Below are positions 1 to 5,110 of a DNA stretch of 5,110 bases, piece by piece (positions within the stretch are counted from its first letter, which is position 1; each line of letters starts with the position of its first letter). This DNA comes from Cycloclasticus sp. (GTDB lineage: Bacteria > Pseudomonadota > Gammaproteobacteria > Methylococcales > Cycloclasticaceae). The stretch is taken from contig JAESRY010000195.1 in the NCBI GenBank assembly GCA_016764415.1, positions 1 to 5,110 on the forward strand. The letters are read 5' to 3'. The translations under genes were made by a program, and so were the position numbers. The notes under the pieces are model-generated. The model had not been told where the DNA came from, did not search any database, and saw nothing but the letters and a program-made list of their open reading frames with translations.

Positions 1-511
1 ACGCCTGACGTATTAGCGTACTACTCACGCGCTTTTCTTCAATCTTGAATGAGTGGGAATTTTGAACGGAAAAACCATGTTCTTTACCCGCCGTTTTTAA
101 ATATTCAAAATTTCCTTGGCGGTTTTTACCAAAACAGAAGTCATCTCCAACAATCAATAATTTGATATTAAGCTGCTGAACGAGCATTGTTACAAAACAC
201 TCGGCTGACATACTGGCTATGGATTTATTAAAACGAACTAAATAAAGCGCATCAACACCCATTTGTGATAATTGTTCTATTTTATCTCGCGCCGTTGAAA
301 CCCTTGCCGGAGCATCGTCTGGTCGAAAATACTCAATCGGCTGTGGTTCAAAACACATAACAACTGCTGGTAGGTCAGCCGCTTTTGCTTGCCCCATTAA
401 TGTATCCAACACCATCCGATGGCCTGCATGAACACCATCAAAATTACCGATGGTTAATACGCACCCATTCGGAAATATCGACTCTGCCGGTAAATATCTA
501 ATTAATTTCAT
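1..511 (-). CDS. ribF: Bifunctional riboflavin kinase / FMN adenylyltransferase, N-terminal part (runs off the left edge)
   Basis: RibF phosphorylates riboflavin to FMN and adenylylates FMN to FAD in the cytoplasm. Only the first 170 residues are here, which is the adenylyltransferase domain; the family is usually about 310 residues, so the C-terminal kinase domain lies outside. Visible motifs are the nucleotidyltransferase signature GNFDGVHAGH (residues 22-31), FEPQPIEYF (54-62), GDDFCFG (122-128) and RVSSTLIR (161-168). The start ATG at 511 gives MKLIRYLP, matching the E. coli start MKLIRG, which fixes it despite the lack of a Shine-Dalgarno sequence at normal distance. It lies 16 bases after the murJ stop, in the same direction, so it is probably co-transcribed and translationally coupled. 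In many gammaproteobacteria ileS and lspA follow. One small oddity is Cys126 where E. coli has Arg in GDDFRFG; other families vary here too. The identification is very secure. Confidence 0.98.
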   Translation of the reverse strand, partial: MKLIRYLPAESIFPNGCVLTIGNFDGVHAGHRMVLDTLMGQAKAADLPAVVMCFEPQPIEYFRPDDAPARVSTARDKIEQLSQMGVDALYLVRFNKSIASMSAECFVTMLVQQLNIKLLIVGDDFCFGKNRQGNFEYLKTAGKEHGFSVQNSHSFKIEEKRVSSTLIRQA

Positions 512-512
512 T

Positions 513-532
513 TAACGTTTTAACGTTTTAAC
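513..532. repeat. Tandem octamer between murJ and ribF
   Basis: The octamer TAACGTTT occurs at 513-520 and 521-528, followed by a partial third copy TAAC at 529-532. On the coding strand this reads AACGTTAA twice, directly after the murJ stop codon (528-530) and up to the ribF ATG (509-511). The array fills the whole 16-base gap between the genes and overlaps the murJ stop. The nearest purine-rich Shine-Dalgarno-like run (AAAGG, in the last murJ codons) is left about 20 bases from the ribF start. Confidence 0.85.
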
Positions 533-2048
533 CTTTCGCCATCAAGTGTCGCGGACGAATGCCCGCTAAAAAAGCAGCCGAAACGTACAGCAACAATACC
601 GCTAATATTTCTAACGTTAAATGCAATGTTCGATCAAACGCGCCCCACTCATACCACTGTAACGGTGTGTAGTCATAGAAATAAATCCCCCCGGCAACAA
701 TGTTTGCGAACAAGACCTTTAACAAAAATGCTAACCAGCCGACTTGTGGTTTAAAGGCCCCCGTTTGATATAGTGCACGAAATAACAAACCTGCATTAAT
801 AAAAGCTGCCAGAGAAGTAGCTAGTGCCAAACCTGCGTGTTGAAAGAAAAACACCAATATGAGGCTCATTACCATATTTGAAACGACGGCAATAATGCCT
901 ATGCGAACGGGCGTTTTTATGTCCTGTCTGGAAGTGAAGCCCGGCACCAACACTTTAACCAAAATGAATGCTGGCAAACCCACCGCGTAAGCCATAAGAC
1001 TTAGCGATGCATTATCCACATCGCTCGTTGTAAACGCATCGTATTGAAAGAGCGTAGCCAACATGGGTTGCGCTAAAAAGAATAAGCCAGCCGCCGATGG
1101 TAAGCCAAGAAAAATTACCCACCTTAAGCCGGAATCCAAACTTGCAGAAAATTCTTCGGTTTTTCCTGCCGCATGACTTTTAGATAAATTCGGCAAAATG
1201 ACGGTCGCCAGTGCAATACCGAAAATACCCAATGGAAACTCAACGAGTCTGTCTGAAAAATAAAGCCACGACACACTCCCTGCCACTAAAAATGATGCCA
1301 GCAACGTATCAACCAATAAATTAATTTGCGTCACTGAGACACCAAATAACGCAGGCAACATTAAATTCATGATTTTCTTAACACCCGCATGGTCACGGTC
1401 AAACGACAACTTAGGCATTAAGCCAAGTTTATTTAAATAGGGAAACTGAAACGCCAACTGAGCAACACCGGCGATTAGAACGCCCCATGCTAACGCCATA
1501 ATGGGCTCATCCAATAATGGAGACAGCCAAAATATTGCCGCTAAGAAAGACAAATTCAATAAAACGGGTGTTATAGCCGGTATCGCAAATTTACCGAACG
1601 TATTTAGCACACCACCCGCCATAGCGGTCAGTGATATAAAAAACAAATACGGAAAGGTAATCCGGAGCATATCCACTGCTAAATCATGCCGTGAGCCTTC
1701 CTGTTCAAACCCCGGCGCAAACATGTAAATCAAAATTGGCGCGCCAATGACACCCAATAGCGTTATAAAAAACAGCACCGTTGCTAGCGTACCCGCTGTT
1801 TTCCCAATCAGTTCTTTTAGCGCTTCCGTCGATTGAGTCTCCTTATACTCAGACAACACGGGGACAAAAGCTTGTGAGAATGCTCCTTCGGCAAATAAAC
1901 GCCGCATAAAATTCGGGATTTTAAACGCAACAAAAAACGCATCCGTGCTTTCGCCCGCACCAAAAAAGCGCGCAATAACAATATCACGAATAAACCCTAA
2001 GACACGCGAAATCATCGTCATGCTTCCTACGATAGCTGTCGATTTCAT
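528..2048 (-). CDS. murJ: Lipid II flippase MurJ (MviN family)
   Basis: MurJ is the inner-membrane flippase of the MOP superfamily that moves the peptidoglycan precursor lipid II to the periplasmic face. The 506 residues compare with 511 in E. coli and are hydrophobic throughout, in line with the family's 14 membrane helices. The N-terminus has SMTMISRVLGFIRD, STDAFFVAFKIPN and RRLFAEGAFSQAFVP (residues 9-63). The charged residues shown to matter in E. coli (R18, R24, D39, R52, R270, E273) align with a constant offset of three to R15, R21, D36, R49, R267 and E270, the last two in DRLVEFP (266-272). All are kept, so the protein should be functional. The chosen ATG at 2048 gives MKSTAIVGSMTM, close to the E. 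coli start; a TGAG at 2059-2062, ten bases upstream, is only a weak ribosome binding site. It is the first gene of a murJ-ribF operon and divergent from the DUF748 gene. Confidence 0.98.
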   Translation of the reverse strand: MKSTAIVGSMTMISRVLGFIRDIVIARFFGAGESTDAFFVAFKIPNFMRRLFAEGAFSQAFVPVLSEYKETQSTEALKELIGKTAGTLATVLFFITLLGVIGAPILIYMFAPGFEQEGSRHDLAVDMLRITFPYLFFISLTAMAGGVLNTFGKFAIPAITPVLLNLSFLAAIFWLSPLLDEPIMALAWGVLIAGVAQLAFQFPYLNKLGLMPKLSFDRDHAGVKKIMNLMLPALFGVSVTQINLLVDTLLASFLVAGSVSWLYFSDRLVEFPLGIFGIALATVILPNLSKSHAAGKTEEFSASLDSGLRWVIFLGLPSAAGLFFLAQPMLATLFQYDAFTTSDVDNASLSLMAYAVGLPAFILVKVLVPGFTSRQDIKTPVRIGIIAVVSNMVMSLILVFFFQHAGLALATSLAAFINAGLLFRALYQTGAFKPQVGWLAFLLKVLFANIVAGGIYFYDYTPLQWYEWGAFDRTLHLTLEILAVLLLYVSAAFLAGIRPRHLMAKG

Positions 2049-2095
2049 TAGCGTTTTACTCAGAACGTTTACCCCAAAACTATTTTGTTTTCGCC

Positions 2096-2126
2096 ATTAT
2101 AAAGGCTGCTTATGACGTGCGCGCAA
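2096..2126 (-). promoter_or_regulatory. Candidate promoter of murJ-ribF
   Basis: On the minus strand a perfect -10 hexamer TATAAT lies at 2096-2101. The best -35 candidate is TTGCGC at 2121-2126, which leaves a 19-base spacer, longer than the ideal 17, so the -35 is weak. Transcription would begin near 2089, giving a leader of about 40 bases before the murJ ATG. The -10 is convincing by sequence; the -35 is an inference. Confidence 0.5.
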
Positions 2127-2130
2127 AGAA

Positions 2131-2147
2131 TACAATGAAAAATTGTA
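2131..2147. promoter_or_regulatory. Perfect inverted repeat in the divergent promoter region (possible operator)
   Basis: TACAAT at 2131-2136 and ATTGTA at 2142-2147 form a perfect 6-bp inverted repeat around the 5-base centre GAAAA. It overlaps the -35 hexamer TTGTAA (2143-2148) proposed for the DUF748 gene and lies just upstream of the proposed murJ promoter. Its size and symmetry fit a dimeric repressor site, but no regulator can be named and a chance occurrence in AT-rich DNA is possible. Confidence 0.4.
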
Positions 2148-2171
2148 AGCGCCTACATTTCAGCATAGAAT
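2143..2171 (+). promoter_or_regulatory. Candidate sigma-70 promoter of the DUF748 gene
   Basis: TTGTAA at 2143-2148 matches the -35 consensus at four of six positions and TAGAAT at 2166-2171 matches the -10 at five of six, with exactly 17 bases between them. Transcription would start near 2178, giving a leader of about 25 bases before the GTG at 2203. The -35 is covered by the inverted repeat at 2131-2147. Confidence 0.5.
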
Positions 2172-2190
2172 TAAATTTGCCCCATACGAC

Positions 2191-2196
2191 AGGAAG
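2191..2196 (+). promoter_or_regulatory. Ribosome binding site that fixes the GTG start of the DUF748 gene
   Basis: AGGAAG lies six bases upstream of the GTG at 2203. This strong, well-spaced Shine-Dalgarno sequence supports GTG as the true start over any later ATG, and the resulting N-terminus has a short basic tail followed directly by a membrane segment, as expected. Confidence 0.8.
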
Positions 2197-2202
2197 TTAT
2201 AC

Positions 2203-4707
2203 GTGACAACAGACGAAACAAAAGCAAGCGCAAGAAATTGGCCTAAGAAAACCGTATTGACTATACTAATAGTCGGCGGCATTCTTATCGCCCTACCTTT
2301 TGCTATTCAGTTTGGCATCATCAAAGCCTTAAAGGATGCCGGTAGCCAAACCGTTTCTATCGAAGATGTAGACTTTAATATTTTCACGGGCACGCTTGCT
2401 ATCAAAGAGCTGTCCGCTCAACGTCTTGAAGAACCTGAACTTCATGCCTCGTTAATTCAGCTGGATATTGACTGGCTGCCACTTTTTAGCAAACGGCTTT
2501 TTATCTCGTCATTATCTCTGTCTGACTTTTCTATCACCATTGAGCAGCGGCCTGATTCAACGCTAGTAGTTGCAGGCATTGAAATCCCTCCTTCAAAAGA
2601 AGAACAAAATGACGAGGCCCCATCAGACTGGGGTGTTGGTTTAGATAAATTAGCTCTAAATAAAAACACGTTCCGTATTAAGTCCGACAAATTTTCACAT
2701 GATTTTGTCATAAACACCCTCACGTTAGACGATGTGTACAGTTGGAAACCTGGGCATTCGTCCGACTTTTCATTTAATACCGCCTTAAACGATGCATCCA
2801 TTAAGGGCGATATTAAATTGATGGCTTTCGCAGACAAACCAACCATTCAAGGCAAGCTGATCATTGATAACTTTAGCCTAAAAATGCTACAGCCCTTCGT
2901 GCAAGAACACGTGTCAGCACTAGATGGCGTACTAAAAACAAACATAGATTTTACACTGTCATTGTCTGATCAAGGCATCACACATTCCCAAAGCGGGCTA
3001 GTGTCCATCAGCCATTCAACTGCCAACTTAACTGACATTAAACTCAAACACGAGCTTGTTCAGTGGCAAGGCGACATCACCGTTGAAACTAACAACGACT
3101 TACTTGAACTTAACTTAAACGGTGAACTGCTCGTAAACGGGCATCAAGACCAGTTAAGCTCACCCCCATTAGACACGCTCGTTAATAAGCTGCAATGGAA
3201 AGGCACAACACACTTTACGAAAAATAATGAGGGCCAACAACTTGCCATAGAAGGCGGCATTGATTTGGCCGGGTTGTCGTCTACCAATAGAGAAACGCTA
3301 TTGAGCATCGGTTCACTAAAACACCTCAAGATAAGCAAGCTAACTATCAACGAACTTGACGATATTAAATTAGCACCTATTGTTCTTAGCGAGCTATCCG
3401 TTGCTAAAAAAGAGAAGCAACAGGCCTTGTTTAGCGCCAAAGAAATTTCTCTAAGCGCCTTACATATCAAGAACCTGAAAGATATAAGCATTAACGACCT
3501 TGCCATTCAATCTCTCAGCTCAAAACTGAGCATCAACAAAGAAAACGAGATTCAACTGATCAATAGCCTCAACGACAGTTTGTCCTCTACCACTAGCAAG
3601 CAACCTACAACGGTTGATACAAACGAGCCGAAAGCCTTACTGGCGATATCTAGCATAAAGCTAAAAGGCAACAACGTCATTTCAATCAACAAGCTGACTA
3701 GCACAGGGACTGTAAAAAAAGTAATCGTATTAAAAAATCTAGATATTGGCGAGATTAACAACCAAAAAACCGAGCTACAAACACCCTTTAAGTTATTGGC
3801 CACCATCGATAAACATGCCAACTTATCCGTTAAAGGGAAAGCCGCTCTTTTTAGCAAAAAAACCAATGCTCAGATTAAATCCACTCTAAATGCGCTTGAG
3901 CTACATTCTTTTTCACCCATCTCTAACGAGCTAATCGGTTACTCAATCGAAAGCGGCCAAATGAATGTCGACACATCACTTAACATCAAACAAAACATCA
4001 TGGATGGCAACATGGATATTGAGATAAATCAGTTTGTACTCGATTCTACCGACACCAAGAAAGCGTCAGTCATTAGTCAAAACCTATCTATGCCTTTGGA
4101 CTCTGCGTTATCTTTATTGCGTGATGAAAACGATGATATTAAATTAAATATCCCCATAAAAGGAGATGTCGCCTCCCCTGATTTTAATATTAGTGACATC
4201 ATCAACACCGCACTGGCTAATTCATTACAAGGCGCCGTGACAGCATCTCTGAAATTAGCGTTAGGTCCCTATGCTTTGGTATATATGGCTACCGAAGCGG
4301 CCTATGGCGCAGCAACAGCTATTCACTTAAAACCTGTCGAGTTTTTTGCTGGCGAACATCTACTGTCTAACGATTCAATTACTTACCTACAACACATGGG
4401 TGAGATGATGAAAAAAAGCCCTGGCCTGCGTCTCAAACTGTGTGGATTCAGCACCGAAGTAGACAGACAAGCTCTTATTACTCAAGCTGCTAAAACGGCT
4501 GAGGTAAAAGCTGACGCTAAGATAGCTCCCACCATCAACGATGACCGATTAATTGAATTAGCAGAGCAACGCTCTACCGCCGTTAAATCTGAGTTACTCA
4601 ATAAACACAGCATCAACCCAAAACGGTTATTCACCTGCTCGCCAAAATTTGACAAGCAAACGGGCAGTCAAAAAAACGCTAAGCCGAGAGTTGAGTTACT
4701 TATTTAA
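2203..4707 (+). CDS. DUF748 / AsmA-like membrane-anchored periplasmic protein
   Basis: The function is not established. The 834 residues have a short cytoplasmic tail with basic residues (R11, K15, K16), one membrane helix at about 17-39, then a long body expected in the periplasm. The start of the body resembles AsmA-like proteins: VSIEDVDFNIFTGTLAIKEL (51-70), a second unit ending in LFISSLSLSDFSITIEQ (99-115), and an acidic linker followed by WGVGLDKLALNKNTFRI (143-159). Alternating hydrophobic residues suggest many beta strands. Residues 630-660 (MPLDSALSLLRDENDD, then IPIKGDVASPDF) and the hydrophobic stretch 676-706 are typical of the DUF748 C-terminus. The last 120 residues look like a degenerate OmpA-type domain. 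AsmA-like relatives such as TamB, YhdP and YdbH help phospholipid transport to the outer membrane; a similar role here is inference. The GTG start has a strong ribosome binding site. The gene lies between rpsT and murJ, divergent from murJ and followed by rpsT 102 bases later. Its only cysteines are C747 and C812. Confidence 0.85.
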   Translation: MTTDETKASARNWPKKTVLTILIVGGILIALPFAIQFGIIKALKDAGSQTVSIEDVDFNIFTGTLAIKELSAQRLEEPELHASLIQLDIDWLPLFSKRLFISSLSLSDFSITIEQRPDSTLVVAGIEIPPSKEEQNDEAPSDWGVGLDKLALNKNTFRIKSDKFSHDFVINTLTLDDVYSWKPGHSSDFSFNTALNDASIKGDIKLMAFADKPTIQGKLIIDNFSLKMLQPFVQEHVSALDGVLKTNIDFTLSLSDQGITHSQSGLVSISHSTANLTDIKLKHELVQWQGDITVETNNDLLELNLNGELLVNGHQDQLSSPPLDTLVNKLQWKGTTHFTKNNEGQQLAIEGGIDLAGLSSTNRETLLSIGSLKHLKISKLTINELDDIKLAPIVLSELSVAKKEKQQALFSAKEISLSALHIKNLKDISINDLAIQSLSSKLSINKENEIQLINSLNDSLSSTTSKQPTTVDTNEPKALLAISSIKLKGNNVISINKLTSTGTVKKVIVLKNLDIGEINNQKTELQTPFKLLATIDKHANLSVKGKAALFSKKTNAQIKSTLNALELHSFSPISNELIGYSIESGQMNVDTSLNIKQNIMDGNMDIEINQFVLDSTDTKKASVISQNLSMPLDSALSLLRDENDDIKLNIPIKGDVASPDFNISDIINTALANSLQGAVTASLKLALGPYALVYMATEAAYGAATAIHLKPVEFFAGEHLLSNDSITYLQHMGEMMKKSPGLRLKLCGFSTEVDRQALITQAAKTAEVKADAKIAPTINDDRLIELAEQRSTAVKSELLNKHSINPKRLFTCSPKFDKQTGSQKNAKPRVELLI

Positions 4708-4746
4708 GCCAGCACGTCTAAACATGCAAAGTTAACCTCTTAGAGC

Positions 4747-4775
4747 TTGACAAAACCTGAATATTTCAGCAAAAT
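4747..4775 (+). promoter_or_regulatory. Candidate rpsT promoter
   Basis: A perfect -35 hexamer TTGACA lies at 4747-4752. Seventeen bases further, CAAAAT at 4770-4775 matches the -10 consensus at four of six positions. Transcription would begin near 4782, giving a leader of about 28 bases that opens with a pyrimidine-rich run and holds the ribosome binding site. The TTG of this -35 is in frame with rpsT but is not the start codon. The promoter sits only 39 bases after the stop of the upstream gene. Confidence 0.65.
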
Positions 4776-4797
4776 GTGCAATCTTTTTTACATCACC

Positions 4798-4803
4798 AGA
4801 GGA
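4798..4803 (+). promoter_or_regulatory. Ribosome binding site that fixes the TTG start of rpsT
   Basis: AGAGGA lies six bases before the TTG at 4810. It decides the start in favour of TTG 4810 (protein MANSAQ) and against the in-frame TTG at 4747, which has no such site and would add 21 residues unlike any S20. Confidence 0.85.
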
Positions 4804-4809
4804 TTTACC

Positions 4810-5079
4810 TTGGCTAACAGTGCACAAGCGTTAAAACGCGCCAAACAGGCAGAAAAAAACCGTCAAACTAACATGGCTGCGCGTACTCGTTTACGCACAC
4901 ATATCAAGCGTGTTGTATACAGTGCTGATGATGGCAATACCGAAGCAACTGAAGCAGCTTATAAAGAAGCCGTGCCATATATCGATGGTGCTGTTACTAA
5001 AGGCCTTATCCATAGAAACAAAGCGGCTCGTTTAAAAAGCCGTTTAAACGCTCGAATTGTTAAATTAAAGCAAGCGTAG
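4810..5079 (+). CDS. rpsT: 30S ribosomal protein S20
   Basis: S20 is a primary binder of 16S rRNA in the small ribosomal subunit. The 89 residues are close to the 87 of E. coli. The sequence is lysine- and arginine-rich and helical, with MANSAQALKRAKQAEKNRQ at the N-terminus, RTHIKRVV at 29-36 and the family hallmark KGLIHRNKAARLKSRL at 64-79. The start is TTG at 4810, supported by AGAGGA six bases upstream and by the family's conserved MAN start. E. coli rpsT also starts with UUG, and this weak start is tied to its translational autoregulation by S20, so the same control is likely here. It probably has its own promoter at 4747-4775, and read-through from the DUF748 gene is possible because I see no terminator between them. 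The stop is TAG at 5077-5079. Confidence 0.98.
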   Translation: MANSAQALKRAKQAEKNRQTNMAARTRLRTHIKRVVYSADDGNTEATEAAYKEAVPYIDGAVTKGLIHRNKAARLKSRLNARIVKLKQA

Positions 5080-5097
5080 AAAGCGAGTAACAGTTTT

Positions 5098-5110
5098 AAA
5101 AAAACCGACC
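5098..5110 (+). terminator. Possible left half of the rpsT terminator, cut by the window edge
   Basis: Nineteen bases after the rpsT stop a run of seven A is followed by CCGACC at the very end of the window. This is the shape of the left arm of a bidirectional intrinsic terminator (A-run, GC stem). The right arm, expected as GGTCGG plus a T-run, is outside the window, so this is a guess. Confidence 0.25.

Noticed and set aside
1501..1728. Open frame of 75 codons on the plus strand inside murJ
   Set aside because: It lies antisense to a strongly conserved murJ, has no ribosome binding site worth noting and encodes a sequence without recognisable family features; it is a shadow.
2080..2097. 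Five-codon leader peptide ahead of murJ on the minus strand (ATG GCG AAA ACA AAA TAG)
   Set aside because: Its ATG overlaps the proposed -10 hexamer at 2096-2101, so it would not be part of the transcript.
2457..3866. Three open frames of 104-129 codons on the minus strand opposite the DUF748 gene
   Set aside because: All are antisense to one continuous, well-supported gene and show skewed Ser/Leu/Phe composition typical of reverse-strand shadows.
4728..4750. Near-palindrome CTCTTAGAG and GTTAAC after the DUF748 gene as a terminator
   Set aside because: The stem is only three to four base pairs, is AT-rich and is not followed by a T-run.
4747..4809. N-terminal extension of S20 starting at TTG 4747
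   Set aside because: The 21 extra residues match no S20, lack a ribosome binding site, and the TTG is part of a perfect -35 box. The true start is TTG 4810.
1..5110. Mobile element, CRISPR array, tRNA or defence system
   Set aside because: Reading both strands showed no transposase, integrase, regularly spaced repeats, tRNA cloverleaf or toxin-antitoxin-like small gene pair. The genes are contiguous housekeeping genes with similar base use.

Overview
The window holds four protein genes of a chromosome, almost certainly from a moderately AT-rich gammaproteobacterium. The layout rpsT (+), then murJ and ribF (-), is the well-known gammaproteobacterial arrangement. RibF and MurJ both align residue by residue with the remembered E. 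coli sequences, and rpsT starts with UUG as in E. coli. I cannot name the genus from the sequence alone. There is no tRNA, rRNA, CRISPR array, insertion sequence or phage gene, and no stretch longer than 154 bases without a gene.

Layout. Bases 1-511 (-) are the first 170 codons of ribF (FMN adenylyltransferase half; the riboflavin kinase half lies off the left edge). Bases 528-2048 (-) are murJ, the lipid II flippase, only 16 bases upstream of ribF, so the two form an operon. Bases 2049-2202 are a divergent promoter region. It has a perfect TATAAT for murJ, and a TTGTAA/TAGAAT pair with a strong ribosome binding site for the gene on the other side. A perfect 6-bp inverted repeat lies over that second -35. 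Bases 2203-4707 (+) encode an 834-residue membrane-anchored protein of the DUF748 / AsmA-like type, starting at GTG. Bases 4708-4809 carry a TTGACA promoter and the rpsT leader. Bases 4810-5079 (+) are rpsT (ribosomal protein S20).

How they fit together. RibF makes FMN/FAD, MurJ flips the peptidoglycan precursor lipid II, and S20 is a small-subunit protein; all three are housekeeping. The exception is the DUF748 gene, placed between rpsT and murJ, which are direct neighbours in for example Pseudomonas. AsmA-like proteins are linked to lipid transport and homeostasis between inner and outer membrane, so a neighbour of MurJ suggests an envelope role, but nothing here proves one. I see no new defence or mobile system. 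The points worth a second look are the DUF748 protein (placement, a lone cysteine pair, an internal repeat, a degenerate OmpA-like tail), the inverted repeat at its promoter, and a tandem octamer that separates ribF from any Shine-Dalgarno sequence.
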